Shown: piece after piece, positions 35,597-44,781 of the stretch
Layout: each line of letters opens with the position of its first letter
Position numbering within the stretch: position 1 is the first letter of the stretch
Assembly (NCBI RefSeq): GCF_000023105.1
Contig: NC_012669.1
Location: forward strand, 1,736,001-1,800,000
Reading direction: 5' to 3'
DNA length: 64,000 bases
Origin: Beutenbergia cavernae DSM 12333
GTDB lineage: Bacteria > Actinomycetota > Actinomycetes > Actinomycetales > Beutenbergiaceae
Position numbers and translations under genes: made by a program
The notes under the pieces: model-generated
Told to the model about the DNA's origin: nothing
Seen by the model: the letters and a program-made list of their open reading frames with translations, nothing else
Databases searched by the model: none

Positions 35597-37033
35597 ATGA
35601 GCACCATCGACCGCCGCGCCTTCATGGGCGGACTCGGACTCGCCGGCATGGCCGGCATGCTCGCCGCCTGCGGGGGCGAGAGCGCACCGCCGAACGCCAG
35701 CGGAGGCGGCGGGGGCGGCGCCGACGGGACGCTGCGGTGGTGGGACCACCTCGGCGGCCTGCAGGACCTGCACGATCAGTGGGCCGCGGACGAGGGCGAG
35801 CGCCTCGGCGTCACGATCGAGCACACGTACAACGAGCCGGGCAAGGCCACGGAGGCGCTGCAGCTCGCCAACCAGAGCGACCAGCTGCCGGACGTGTACA
35901 CGCCGCTCGTCGGGCTCCCGATGCCCGCGCTGGTGGACGCCGGCTGGATCCACGAGATCACGCTGAGCGACGAGGCGATCGCGCGGCTCCCCGAGGGCAG
36001 CTTCGTGGAGGGTCTCACGATGCTGGACGGCAAGATCTACGGCCTACCGGCGTTCACGGACAAGCAGTACGCGGCGTGCACCTGGTACAACTCCGCCATC
36101 GCCGAGGAGGTCGGCTTCGAGCCCCCCACGAGCTACGACGAGTTCCTCGCGGTGCTCCAGGCGATCGCCGACCACGGCGCGTACGCCCCGATGACCATGG
36201 CGCTCGGCGCCACGGGCCGGATGCGGGAGCAGATCGACGATCTCGCGCAGGCCGGCGGCTTCCCGGGCTACCAGGGGCTGCGGTACGACACCGGCGAGTA
36301 CGAGTACCACCACGACGCCTACGTGGCCGCGATCGAGCTGTACAAGGAGATCTCGGACCGGGGGTTCCTGCTCCCGGGCACGAACAACTTCCAGATCCCC
36401 GACGCGCGCGGTCGCTGGGCGGCCGGCGAGATCGCCTTCCACATGGACGGGCCGTACTCGCCGGGCGCGGTCCGCTCGCTGAACCCCGACGCCCTGGAGT
36501 TCATGGCGGTGGCCGGGATGCTGACGCCCGAGGGTGACGAGGTCGTGGCGACGCGCGGGGCACGCGGTGCGGACTGGGTGGTCGGCGGCACGACGCAGGT
36601 GGCCGAGTACGCCAGCCAGCTGATCGAGACGTTCACGCAGGAGGACTACCAGACGGCGCTCGCGTCCGGCATGGACCAGCCCCCGATCGTGCTCGACACG
36701 GTCGCGGGCGCGGACGTCATCGAGCCGTACGCCTGGCTCGTGGAGGAGTTCCGGACCCGGATCTTCCGCGGTCCGCAGCCCATCGTCCGCAACGTCGACG
36801 TCGCGACCGTGCAGGCGAACCAGTCGCCCGTCGCGCCGGAGCTCGGGAACGTCATCCAGGGCTACCTGGGCGGCGAGATCTCGGACCTGCGCGCCGCCCT
36901 GGTCGACCTCTCCGACGCGAACTCCGCGGCTCTCGACGACGCGATCGCGACGGCGGTCGACGACGGAGCCGAGGTCTCCCGGGCCGACTGGGAGTTCCCG
37001 GACTGGGTCCGGGGCCAGGACTACACCTACTGA
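35597..37033 (+). CDS. Substrate-binding lipoprotein (importer 5)
   Basis: The 478-residue protein has a twin-arginine-like signal (DRRAFMGG) and a lipobox (GMLAACG) with Cys25 as the lipid anchor. A Gly-rich linker leads to a type 1 solute-binding fold (LRWWDHLGGLQDL, LPAFTDKQYAACTWYN). GAGGAG lies upstream of the ATG. Within the operon it sits between the permeases and the catabolic enzymes, so it captures whatever the GH39 enzyme and the tetrulose-type enzymes degrade. Confidence 0.91.
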   Translation: MSTIDRRAFMGGLGLAGMAGMLAACGGESAPPNASGGGGGGADGTLRWWDHLGGLQDLHDQWAADEGERLGVTIEHTYNEPGKATEALQLANQSDQLPDVYTPLVGLPMPALVDAGWIHEITLSDEAIARLPEGSFVEGLTMLDGKIYGLPAFTDKQYAACTWYNSAIAEEVGFEPPTSYDEFLAVLQAIADHGAYAPMTMALGATGRMREQIDDLAQAGGFPGYQGLRYDTGEYEYHHDAYVAAIELYKEISDRGFLLPGTNNFQIPDARGRWAAGEIAFHMDGPYSPGAVRSLNPDALEFMAVAGMLTPEGDEVVATRGARGADWVVGGTTQVAEYASQLIETFTQEDYQTALASGMDQPPIVLDTVAGADVIEPYAWLVEEFRTRIFRGPQPIVRNVDVATVQANQSPVAPELGNVIQGYLGGEISDLRAALVDLSDANSAALDDAIATAVDDGAEVSRADWEFPDWVRGQDYTY

Positions 37034-37059
37034 CCCTTCGTCGATCGGAGAGAACACCT

Positions 37060-37827
37060 ATGGACCACTTCCCTGCGGAACGCACCGCCGTCGTCACCGG
37101 CGCGGCCTCGCGGCGCGGCATCGGCCGCGCGGCCGCCGAGCGGCTCGCCCGCGACGGCTGGGCCGTCGGCCTGATCGACGTCGACGAGGGCGCCATCAAG
37201 GAGCTCGCCGGCGAGCTGACCGACAGCTACGGGGTGCCGGCCGCCGCCGTCGGCGTCGACGTCTCCGACAACGCCGCGGTGCGCGACGCCGTCGACCAGC
37301 TCGAGGAGAGGCTGCCGCAGCTCGTCGCGCTCGCCAACGTCGCCGGCGTCAGCTCGCCGGCGCCGTACCTCGAGCTGACGCCGGTCGAGTGGCACCGCGT
37401 GATCGACATCAACCTCAACGGCGTGCACTTCGTGAGCCGGCGCGTGGCCGAGTCGCTCGTGCGCGGCGGCGGTGGGCGCATCGTGTCGATCTCGTCGGTG
37501 TCCGCCCAGCGGGGTGGTGGCACGTACAGCAAGTCCGCGTACTCGGTCGCGAAGGCCGGCGTCATCGGCCTGACCCGAGCTCTGGCCCGGGAGCTTGGCC
37601 CGCACGGCGTGACGGTCAACGCGATCGCTCCCGGCCCGATCGACACCGACATCATGGGCGGCACCCTGAGCGACGAGCGCAAGGCGGCCCTCGTGGAGGA
37701 GCTGCTGGTCGACCGCGTCGGGACGACGGCGGACATCGCGTCGGCGATCGCCTACCTCGCGGGCGAGGAGTCGGGGTACATCACCGGTCAGACGCTCAAC
37801 GTCGACGGCGGTCTGTACATGCACTGA
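37060..37827 (+). CDS. Short-chain dehydrogenase/reductase (SDR)
   Basis: The 255-residue NAD(P)-dependent enzyme has the cofactor motif TGAASRRGIG (residues 13-22), Asp40-Val-Asp after strand 2 (suggesting NAD preference), and the active-site set Asn118, Ser146, Tyr161, Lys165 (YSVAK). The typical GQTLNVDGG ends the protein. SDRs of this type oxidise threitol or erythritol to erythrulose in known tetritol pathways, and the kinase and isomerases downstream fit that role here. The exact substrate is inference. Confidence 0.9.
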   Translation: MDHFPAERTAVVTGAASRRGIGRAAAERLARDGWAVGLIDVDEGAIKELAGELTDSYGVPAAAVGVDVSDNAAVRDAVDQLEERLPQLVALANVAGVSSPAPYLELTPVEWHRVIDINLNGVHFVSRRVAESLVRGGGGRIVSISSVSAQRGGGTYSKSAYSVAKAGVIGLTRALARELGPHGVTVNAIAPGPIDTDIMGGTLSDERKAALVEELLVDRVGTTADIASAIAYLAGEESGYITGQTLNVDGGLYMH

Positions 37828-37876
37828 AGCCCAGTCTGTACCGACCGTGTCCCGCAGGGAAGGAAGCAGAGACCGC

Positions 37877-38887
37877 ATGAAGCAGCAGATCGAGAGGGTC
37901 GCCGTCGTCGGCTCCGGGTACATGGGCACGGGGATCGCGCAGGTGCTCGCCGGCGCGGGGCTCGACGTCGTGCTCGCGGACGCCGACGCCGAGCGCGCTC
38001 GCGCCGGGCACGCCCGCGTCCTCGCCGAGGCGACGTCCGCCGAGGAGGCCGGGACCGCCCCCGGAGGCACGGCCGAGCGCGTCGCCGCGCACCTCACGTG
38101 GGCGGCCAGCGCCGCCGAGGCGGCCGACGGCGCGGACTTCGTGGAGGAGGCGGTGCCCGAGGTGCTCGGCCTGAAGCGGCGGGTCCTCGCGGAGGTCTCC
38201 GCGGCCACCGCGACGGCGATCATCGGCAGCAACACCTCGACGATCCAGGTGCGCGCGCTCGCGGACGCCGTCGCGGATCCGAGCCGGTTCCTCGTCGTGC
38301 ACTGGAGCAACCCGGCGCAGCTCGTGCCCGGCGTCGAGCTGGTGTCGGGCGAGGCCACGGATCCGGCGGCGGCCGACGCCGTCCGCGCGATGATCGACGG
38401 CGTCGGGCGCGTGAGCGCGCAGCTCGGCGACGCCCCGGGCTTCGTGCTCAACCGGCTGCAGTTCGCGCTGGTGAAGGAGGCGCTCGCGATCGTGGAGGAG
38501 GGTCACGCCTCCCCGGCGGACGTCGACGCCGTGGTGCGGAGCACGCTCGGCTTCCGGGCCGGGTTCTTCGGCCCACTCGAGATGCTCGACATGGCGGGCC
38601 TCGACGTCTACGCCGACTGCTACGCGTCGCTCGAGCGCGAGCTCGGCCCGCGGTTCGCGCCGCCGCGGATCCTCACGGACGCCGTCGAGCGGGGTCGGCA
38701 CGGCATGAAGAACGGCGCCGGCCTGTGGCGGGACTACACGGACGACGACGTCGCCGCGCTCACGGCGTGGCGCACTCTCGCCTACTCCCGGATGGCTGAC
38801 CTGCTGCGCGAGCTGCCCCCGGCGCCCGTGCGGGCGGCCACGGCGGCGTCGTCCGACGACCCCGACCTCGAGAGGACCCCCGCATGA
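37877..38887 (+). CDS. 3-hydroxyacyl-CoA-dehydrogenase-family oxidoreductase
   Basis: The 336-residue protein has an N-terminal NAD-binding fold (VAVVGSGYMGTGIAQ) with Asp residues after strand 2 (ADADAER), the 3HCDH motifs SNTSTIQV and VVHWSNPAQLVPGVE, and a helical C-terminal dimerisation domain (from about residue 185). Single-domain members include carnitine and L-gulonate 3-dehydrogenases, which act on 3-hydroxy acids rather than CoA esters. It has no assigned step in known tetrulose pathways and may point to a hydroxy-acid intermediate. Its stop overlaps the next ATG (ATGA). Confidence 0.88.
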   Translation: MKQQIERVAVVGSGYMGTGIAQVLAGAGLDVVLADADAERARAGHARVLAEATSAEEAGTAPGGTAERVAAHLTWAASAAEAADGADFVEEAVPEVLGLKRRVLAEVSAATATAIIGSNTSTIQVRALADAVADPSRFLVVHWSNPAQLVPGVELVSGEATDPAAADAVRAMIDGVGRVSAQLGDAPGFVLNRLQFALVKEALAIVEEGHASPADVDAVVRSTLGFRAGFFGPLEMLDMAGLDVYADCYASLERELGPRFAPPRILTDAVERGRHGMKNGAGLWRDYTDDDVAALTAWRTLAYSRMADLLRELPPAPVRAATAASSDDPDLERTPA

Positions 38888-39852
38888 GCGCGCCCACGCA
38901 CACGACGACGTCGCCGGACCACGACACTCGACCGCGGGCCGAGGACTGGCCCATCGGCGCCGCCCTGCTGCAGTTCCCCGGCGGTGCGGCACTCACGCAG
39001 GCCGGACCGCCGGCGTGGCGCCCGGCGCTGCGCGAGGTCGCCCTCGCGGGGTTCAGCCACGTGGACCTCACGGACTCGTGGGTCCGGCCCGGCGACCTGG
39101 ACCCCGCCGGCCTGCGCGCCCTCACGGGCGCGGCCGCGGAGCTCGGCCTGGCGTTCAGCGCGATCTCCGTGACCCGGCAGAGCGTCATCGACCCCGATCC
39201 CGACGTCGCCGCGGCCAACCTCGACTACGCGCTGCGCAGCGTCGACGCTGCCGCCGCTCTCGGGGTGGGCGTGCTGTGCCTCGGGCTGCACCGGCCTCTC
39301 ACGTCCGAGCAGCAGCAGGCCCAGTGGTTCTGGCACGCCCGCGGCGCGGAGGACCCCGACGACGAGGCCGTGTACGCGCTCGCCGTCGAGCGGTTCTCGG
39401 CGATCGGCGAGCGTGCGGCGGCCGCAGGCGTGCAGATCTCGCTCGAGATGTACGAGGGCACGTACCTCGGCACGTCCGCCGGCGCCGTGCGGCTCGCCGG
39501 CGACATCGGGCTCGCGAACGTCGGCCTGTGCCCGGACATCGGCAACATCGTGCGGCTGCACCGGCCCGTCGAGGACTGGCGCGTGATGCTCGAACGCATG
39601 CTCCCGGTCACGAACTACTGGCAGGTCAAGAACTACCTGAGGGACCACGACCCGGCGACCGGTGCGTACTTCTCGGCGCCGGCCCCGCTCGAGAGCGGCT
39701 TCATCGACTACCGCACGGCGATCGGGATGGCGGTGGAGGCCGGGTTCAGCGGGCCGCTCTGCGTCGAGCACTACGGCGGCGACGGACTGAGCGTCGCCGC
39801 CTCGAACCGGGAGTACCTGCGCCGCGTCCTCCGGGCGAAGCTGGGCGAGTGA
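38884..39852 (+). CDS. Sugar phosphate isomerase/epimerase-like TIM-barrel protein
   Basis: The 322-residue protein belongs to the xylose-isomerase-like/AP endonuclease 2 fold. It has the acidic metal ligands expected of that family (SLEMYEGTY, CPDIGNIVRLH and CVEHYGGDG). Such proteins isomerise or epimerise small sugars or their phosphates. In the Brucella erythritol pathway a protein of this fold (EryC) racemises L-3-tetrulose 4-phosphate, and a similar job is plausible here. An extended hydrophilic N-terminus of about 25 residues precedes the barrel. Confidence 0.82.
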   Translation: MSAPTHTTTSPDHDTRPRAEDWPIGAALLQFPGGAALTQAGPPAWRPALREVALAGFSHVDLTDSWVRPGDLDPAGLRALTGAAAELGLAFSAISVTRQSVIDPDPDVAAANLDYALRSVDAAAALGVGVLCLGLHRPLTSEQQQAQWFWHARGAEDPDDEAVYALAVERFSAIGERAAAAGVQISLEMYEGTYLGTSAGAVRLAGDIGLANVGLCPDIGNIVRLHRPVEDWRVMLERMLPVTNYWQVKNYLRDHDPATGAYFSAPAPLESGFIDYRTAIGMAVEAGFSGPLCVEHYGGDGLSVAASNREYLRRVLRAKLGE

Positions 39853-39853
39853 C

Positions 39854-41611
39854 ATGACGCACCTGGTCAACGACCCCCACTCCTTCGCCTCCGACGTGCT
39901 GGACGGCTTCGTCGCCGCCCACCCCGACGACGTCGTGCGGGTGCACGGCGGCGTCGTGCGAGCCACCCGCACACCCCAAGGCCAGGTCGCCGTCGTCCTC
40001 GGGGGAGGGTCCGGCCACTACCCGGCGTTCGCCGGCTGGGTCGGGCCCGGCATGGCGCACGGTGCGGTGTGCGGCAACGTGTTCGCGTCGCCGTCGGCGT
40101 CGCAGGCCGTCTCGGTGGTCCGCGCGGCACAGGCCGGCGGCGGGGTGCTGCTGGGCTTCGGCAACTACGCCGGCGACGTGCTGCAGTTCGGCGAGGCCGC
40201 GCGGGAGCTTCGGGCTGCGGGGATCGACGTGCGGATCGTCACGGTGACGGACGACGTCGCGTCGGCACCGCCGGAGCGCGCGGAAGAACGCCGCGGCATC
40301 GCCGGCGACCTCGTCGTCCTCAAGGTTGCCGGCGCCGCGGCCGCGGCCGGGTACGACCTCGACGACGTCGAGCGGGTCACCCGGATGACCAACGACCGCA
40401 CGCGCACGATCGGCGTGGCGCTGTCCGGCTGCACGCTGCCGGGGCAGGTCGAGCCGCTGTTCGCCGTCGAGCCCGGCACGATCGCGCTGGGGTTGGGCAT
40501 CCACGGGGAGCCCGGCCTCGCGGCGCACGCCCTCGGGACGGCGGCCCAGGTGGCGGACGAGCTCGTGGACCGGCTGCTCGCGGAGCTGCCGTGCGACGTC
40601 GGCGACCGCGTGGCGGTGCTGCTCAACGGGCTCGGCTCGACGACCCACGAGGAGCTGTTCGCCGTCTATGGGCGCGTCGCGTCGCGGCTTTGCGAGGCGG
40701 GGCTCGTCGCGGTGCGGCCGGAGGTGGGGGAGCACGTCACGAGCCTCGACATGGCGGGCCTCTCGTTGACCCTGACGCTCCTGGACCCCGAGCTCGAGAC
40801 CCTGTGGCTCGCGCCGGTGGACGCCCCGGCGCTGCGCCGCGGCGCGCCCGCACCGGCAGCGACCGGGGAGCGGCGCGACGCCCGGGACGTCGACCGGCCG
40901 GAGGAGGTCGCTGTCGCGGAGGGAACGCCCGAGTCCCGCCGCGCGGCCGCCGTCGCTCTCGACGCACTGGCTGCCGTGTGCCGGGCCCTGCGGGAGGCCG
41001 AGACCGAGCTCGGGGCGCTCGACGCCGTCGCCGGGGACGGCGACCACGGCCAGGGCATGGTGCTCGGGGCCGCCGGGGCGCTCGCCGCGGGCCGGGCGGC
41101 GCACGACTCCGGCGCCGGCCTGGCCTCGGTGCTCCGCTCGTGCGGGGCGGCGTGGGCCGAGGCCGCCGGCGGCACGTCCGGCGCGCTGTGGGGCGGCGCG
41201 TTGCGTGCGGCCGCCGACGCGTTCGACGACGCCTCGGCACCGGACGCCGCTGCCGTGCTGGTGGCCGTGGAACGGGCCGCCGAGGCGGTGACCGCGGCCG
41301 GCGGTGCGTCGGTCGGCGACAAGACGATGGTCGACGCCGTCGTGCCGTTCGTCGAGGCGCTGCGGAGCGCGCTCGGCGACGCCGCGCCCGCGGCGGCCTG
41401 GAGCACCGCGGCGGCGGCGGCCGACCGCGCAGCCGCGGGAACGGCGGATCTGGTGGCGAGGCGAGGTCGGGCGCGCACGCACGGCGAACGCGGGATCGGT
41501 CACCGGGACCCGGGCGCCGTCTCGTTCGCCCTGGTGATGACGGCGGCCGGGCGGGTCCGCGGGGCGGACCTCGTCGAGGCCGCTGCGGACGCACGAGCGA
41601 CGGAGGACTGA
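39854..41611 (+). CDS. Dihydroxyacetone-kinase-family (DAK1-DAK2) sugar kinase, probable tetrulose kinase
   Basis: The 585-residue ATP-dependent kinase has a DhaK-like domain (about 1-325) with the substrate-binding His217 in GLGIHGEPG and the early motif [18 protein letters not shown] linker of about 40 residues leads to a DhaL-like domain (about 370-585) with the Mg-ADP site [10 protein letters not shown] and [10 protein letters not shown]. Both halves look intact. Relatives phosphorylate dihydroxyacetone, apulose or D-/L-erythrulose. Together with the RpiB and TIM homologues downstream, erythrulose is the best-supported substrate. The start lies 1 nt after the preceding stop. Confidence 0.88.
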   Translation: MTHLVNDPHSFASDVLDGFVAAHPDDVVRVHGGVVRATRTPQGQVAVVLGGGSGHYPAFAGWVGPGMAHGAVCGNVFASPSASQAVSVVRAAQAGGGVLLGFGNYAGDVLQFGEAARELRAAGIDVRIVTVTDDVASAPPERAEERRGIAGDLVVLKVAGAAAAAGYDLDDVERVTRMTNDRTRTIGVALSGCTLPGQVEPLFAVEPGTIALGLGIHGEPGLAAHALGTAAQVADELVDRLLAELPCDVGDRVAVLLNGLGSTTHEELFAVYGRVASRLCEAGLVAVRPEVGEHVTSLDMAGLSLTLTLLDPELETLWLAPVDAPALRRGAPAPAATGERRDARDVDRPEEVAVAEGTPESRRAAAVALDALAAVCRALREAETELGALDAVAGDGDHGQGMVLGAAGALAAGRAAHDSGAGLASVLRSCGAAWAEAAGGTSGALWGGALRAAADAFDDASAPDAAAVLVAVERAAEAVTAAGGASVGDKTMVDAVVPFVEALRSALGDAAPAAAWSTAAAAADRAAAGTADLVARRGRARTHGERGIGHRDPGAVSFALVMTAAGRVRGADLVEAAADARATED

Positions 41612-42069
41612 TGGGACTGCGGATCGTCGTCGGCGCGGACAGCGCGGGCTTCGAGTACAAGGAGGCGCTCAAGCGCGACCTCGAGGCTGACGAGCGCGTG
41701 AGCGACGTCGTCGACGTGGGCGTGGACGCGGGCGGGCAGACGGACTACCCGCACGTGGCCGTGTCTGCGGCCCGGCTCGTGGCGCGGGGGGAGGCCGACC
41801 GGGCGCTGCTCGTGTGCGGCACGGGGCTCGGCGTCGCGATCGCGGCGAACAAGGTGCCGGGGATCCGGGCCGTGACGGCGCACGACTCGTACTCCGTCGA
41901 GCGCTCGGTGCTGTCGAACGACGCCCAGGTGCTGACGTTCGGCCAGCGCGTCATCGGGCTCGAGCTGGCGCGCAAGCTCGCGGCGGAGTGGCTCGCGTAC
42001 ACGTTCGACGCCTCGTCGCCGTCGGCGGTCAAGGTGTCGGCGATCTCGGAGTACGAGGCGCGTGACTAG
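41611..42069 (+). CDS. RpiB/LacA-family sugar-phosphate isomerase, probable erythrulose-4-phosphate isomerase
   Basis: The 152-residue protein has the RpiB fold with Asp10 ([12 protein letters not shown]), the catalytic-base Cys69 ([15 protein letters not shown]) and the anion-hole loop. Classical RpiB converts ribose 5-phosphate and ribulose 5-phosphate, while EryI/DerI relatives convert D-erythrulose 4-phosphate to D-erythrose 4-phosphate. The operon favours the second role. It shares a base with the kinase stop (TGATG) and overlaps the next gene by 8 nt. Confidence 0.88.
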   Translation: MGLRIVVGADSAGFEYKEALKRDLEADERVSDVVDVGVDAGGQTDYPHVAVSAARLVARGEADRALLVCGTGLGVAIAANKVPGIRAVTAHDSYSVERSVLSNDAQVLTFGQRVIGLELARKLAAEWLAYTFDASSPSAVKVSAISEYEARD

Positions 42070-42805
42070 CACCTGGGTCGGCACCAGCTGGAAGATGACG
42101 AAGACGCTCGCCGAGGCGCGCGCGTTCGCGCGCGGGCTCGCCGCAGCGGAGCCCGCGCTGCCGGCGGAGGTCCAGCCGTTCGTCATCCCGCCCGCGACGG
42201 CGCTCGCCGCCGTCCGCGCGGAGCTCCCGGCGTCCTCGCGCGTGCTCGTGGGGGCGCAGGACGCTCACTGGGAGGACGCCGGGCCGTGGACGGGCGAGGT
42301 GTCGGTGCCCCAGGTGGCCGACGCCGGGGCGAGGCTCGTGGAGATCGGCCACTCGGAGCGTCGCGAGGCGTTCGGTGAGACGGACGAGCGGATCCGGCTC
42401 AAGGTGCACGCCACGTTGCGCCACTCCCTGGTGCCGCTCGTGTGCGTGGGGGAGCCGGCCGCCGTCCGGGCCGCCGGCGGGCAGGCCGCCTACGTCGCGG
42501 CGCAGACGCGAGCGGCGTTCGACGGCGTCGCGGCGGGCACGCGCGTGCTGGTCGCGTACGAGCCGGTGTGGGCGATCGGCGAGGGCGGGCGGCCGGCCAC
42601 GCCGGACGACGTCGAGGCGCCGGTCGCGGCGATCCGGGCGGCGACCGCCGACCTCGACGCCCACGTGCTCTACGGCGGCTCGGTGGACGGCGAGAACGCG
42701 CCGGCGCTGCTGGACGTGCCCGGCGTCGGCGGGCTGTTCGTCGGGCGCGCCGCATGGGACCTCGCGGGCTTCCTCACGATCCTCCGGGTCGCCGCGCGCG
42801 GCTGA
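42062..42805 (+). CDS. Triosephosphate-isomerase-family protein, probable tetrulose-phosphate isomerase
   Basis: The 247-residue protein keeps the TIM active site: Lys11 (TSWKM), His97 (EIGHSERR) and Glu167 ([10 protein letters not shown]), plus the phosphate-binding YGGSV near the C-terminus. A second, glycolytic TIM would normally lie beside gapA and pgk. This copy sits in a catabolic operon after a DAK kinase and RpiB, like EryH/LerI, which isomerise a C4 ketose phosphate. The GTG at 42062 overlaps the rpiB-like gene. It ends the operon, 6 nt before a convergent gene. Confidence 0.88.
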   Translation: MTSTWVGTSWKMTKTLAEARAFARGLAAAEPALPAEVQPFVIPPATALAAVRAELPASSRVLVGAQDAHWEDAGPWTGEVSVPQVADAGARLVEIGHSERREAFGETDERIRLKVHATLRHSLVPLVCVGEPAAVRAAGGQAAYVAAQTRAAFDGVAAGTRVLVAYEPVWAIGEGGRPATPDDVEAPVAAIRAATADLDAHVLYGGSVDGENAPALLDVPGVGGLFVGRAAWDLAGFLTILRVAARG

Positions 42806-42811
42806 GGACCG

Positions 42812-43696
42812 TCAGGCGCCGGCGCGCTCCGCGGCACGCCTCCACGTCGTCCAGACGTCGGCCACGACGCCCGGCGGGGCCACGAGCAGCCCGTGCGGCG
42901 GGAGTCCGTCCGCGGGTCCGTGGGTGTCGTACAGCTCGAGGCCGCCCTCGGTTGCGATGAGGACCCCCGCGGCGACGTCCCAGCTGTGGTACCGCCCCGC
43001 GATGAGCGTCGCTGCCGAACGGCCGAGCCCTGCGTGGGCGAGCGACAACGCGCACGACCCGAGGATCCGCACGGTGCCCTGCTGGTCTCGCACCCAGCCG
43101 AGGGTCTCGTCCATCCCCGGCCACGTCTGGTGGCCGGACCACTCCGTGAGGAGCACCCGGCCCGCGAGCGACGTCACGCCGTCGTCGGCGCCCACCGCCG
43201 GGGAACCGTCCACGCGCACGCCGAGCCCGCGAGCGGCGCCGATCGTCTGGTCGCGGTACACGTCGTGGACGACCCCGACGGCGGGGCCGTCCGCGTCGAT
43301 CGCCCCGATGCTCACGGACACGTTGCCCAGCCCGTACAGGTAGTTCGTGGTGCCGTCGATCGGGTCCACGTGCCACACGATCTGGGCTTCGGCGGTGTCG
43401 CCCCGCGTGGGCCGCTCCTCGCCGACGATCGCGTGGTCCGGGTACGCGGCCGTGAGCTCGGCCCGGATGAGGTCCTCCGTCGCGCCGTCGACCGGAGTGA
43501 GCCAGTCCGACGCGCTCGACTTCGTGACCGCGTCGGAGCGGTCGAGGGCGGCGTCCCGGACCTGGCGGCCGGCGCGGCGGGCCAGGTCCTCGGCGAACCT
43601 GAGCAGGTCGGCCAGGTCGGCCAGGTCGGCCAGGTCTGTCGGGTCGGAGGGAACGGTCGGTCGGGCGGCATCCGCGGGCAGCGTCACGTCGTCCAT
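42812..43696 (-). CDS. Inositol-monophosphatase-family phosphatase
   Basis: The 294-residue Mg-dependent phosphatase has the family motifs VGEE, WHVDPIDGTTNY and YHSWDVAAG. Members hydrolyse myo-inositol 1-phosphate, histidinol phosphate or sugar phosphates. Near the N-terminus a 9-bp direct repeat encodes LADLADLADLL, extending a helix that is not part of the catalytic core. It is convergent with the tetrulose operon. Exact substrate unknown. Confidence 0.87.
   Translation of the reverse strand: MDDVTLPADAARPTVPSDPTDLADLADLADLLRFAEDLARRAGRQVRDAALDRSDAVTKSSASDWLTPVDGATEDLIRAELTAAYPDHAIVGEERPTRGDTAEAQIVWHVDPIDGTTNYLYGLGNVSVSIGAIDADGPAVGVVHDVYRDQTIGAARGLGVRVDGSPAVGADDGVTSLAGRVLLTEWSGHQTWPGMDETLGWVRDQQGTVRILGSCALSLAHAGLGRSAATLIAGRYHSWDVAAGVLIATEGGLELYDTHGPADGLPPHGLLVAPPGVVADVWTTWRRAAERAGA
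43604..43636. repeat. 9-bp tandem repeat inside the inositol-phosphatase-like gene
   Basis: CAGGTCGGC is repeated three times in full and once in part. Because 9 is a multiple of 3, copy-number change would lengthen or shorten an N-terminal helix (Leu-Ala-Asp repeats on the coding strand) without breaking the frame. Confidence 0.8.
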
Positions 43697-43721
43697 CCTG
43701 CCCGCTCGGGGGCAGACGGCG

Positions 43722-44723
43722 TCAGTCGACGACGTGCGCGACGGCCCCGATCACGGGCCAGGCGCCCTCGGAGGTGTTGCCGAGGACGCTGACGGTGGTG
43801 CCCGTGCGCGGATCGTGGGTCGAGCGGAACGAGGCCCCCGCGTCGTAGCCCTCGAGCACGAGCTGCGGCCCGCTCGCGTGCAGCCACAGGCCGAGGCCGT
43901 AGCGCATGCCCTCGTCCGGGACGTCGTGGCGGGGTCGGGTCATCTCGGCGACGAGCTCTGGCGGGACGATCCGCCCCGCGGTGAGCGCCAGCCAGAACGT
44001 GTGCAGGTCGTCCGCGGACGTGACGATCCCGCCGTCGCCCGTGGCGCGGACCGGGAGGTGCAGCACGTTGCACCGGTCGCCGTCGGCGTCGAGGTAGCCG
44101 AGGGCGACATCGCCCGGAAGCGCGTCGAGTCGCGGGAAGCCGGTGCGCGTCAGGCCGGCGGGAGCGCAGACGAGCTGCTCGACGAGGTCGTGGTAGCCCT
44201 GGCCGCTCGCGCGCTCCGCGACGAGGGCGAGCACCACGTACCCGCCGTTGCAGTATGAGAAGCGCTCGCCGGGAGGGAAGGACTGCGGGTGCCCGTCCAG
44301 CATCGGTAGGAACGCCTCGGTGCGGTCCAGCTCGTGGACCGGCCGGGTGAGGACGTAGTCGTCGGCCTGCCAGTCGGCGCTCTCGTCCAGGTAGTCGCCG
44401 ATGCCGGACGTGTGGGCGAGCAGGTGCTCCACGGTCACGGCGTCGTCGATCAGCGGGAGGTCGTCGCCCAGCACCCCGCGGACGGGGTCGTCCAGGCGCA
44501 ACACGCCGTCGTCGACGAGGCGCAGCACGGCCAGCGCCGTGAACGTCTTGCCGCCGCTGGCGATCCCGAACCGGGTCTCGGGGGTGTTCGCCACCTGCAG
44601 CGCGCGGTGCGCGAACCCGTACGCGCGGGTGAACGTCCGCTCGTCGCCGGTGTGGACGGTGACGACGCCGCTGAACGCCGCGTCGGCGGCGACGGGGTCG
44701 AGGGTCTCGGCGGTGAGCGACAT
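43722..44723 (-). CDS. Beta-lactamase-family serine hydrolase
   Basis: The 333-residue protein has the class C/penicillin-binding fold with the nucleophile Ser56 and Lys59 in SxxK (IASGGKTF) and a Tyr-x-Asn motif (FSYCNGG). LLAHTSG is another family landmark. There is no signal peptide, so it is more likely an esterase or peptidase-like enzyme than a secreted beta-lactamase. It stands alone with no informative neighbours. Confidence 0.85.
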   Translation of the reverse strand: MSLTAETLDPVAADAAFSGVVTVHTGDERTFTRAYGFAHRALQVANTPETRFGIASGGKTFTALAVLRLVDDGVLRLDDPVRGVLGDDLPLIDDAVTVEHLLAHTSGIGDYLDESADWQADDYVLTRPVHELDRTEAFLPMLDGHPQSFPPGERFSYCNGGYVVLALVAERASGQGYHDLVEQLVCAPAGLTRTGFPRLDALPGDVALGYLDADGDRCNVLHLPVRATGDGGIVTSADDLHTFWLALTAGRIVPPELVAEMTRPRHDVPDEGMRYGLGLWLHASGPQLVLEGYDAGASFRSTHDPRTGTTVSVLGNTSEGAWPVIGAVAHVVD

Positions 44724-44781
44724 GGCCGCGAGCGTACGGCGCGCCCCGGCGCGGAGCCACGGAATTCCCCGCGGCGGGAGC

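Noticed and set aside
39854-42805. Reading the DAK/RpiB/TIM genes as an apiose pathway
   Set aside because: An apulose kinase fits, but no apulose-4-phosphate transketolase genes are present, while RpiB and TIM homologues fit C4 ketose phosphates better. Not fully excluded.
43722-44723. Serine hydrolase as an antibiotic-resistance beta-lactamase
   Set aside because: No signal peptide is present and SxxK/YxN motifs are shared with esterases and peptidases, so resistance cannot be claimed.
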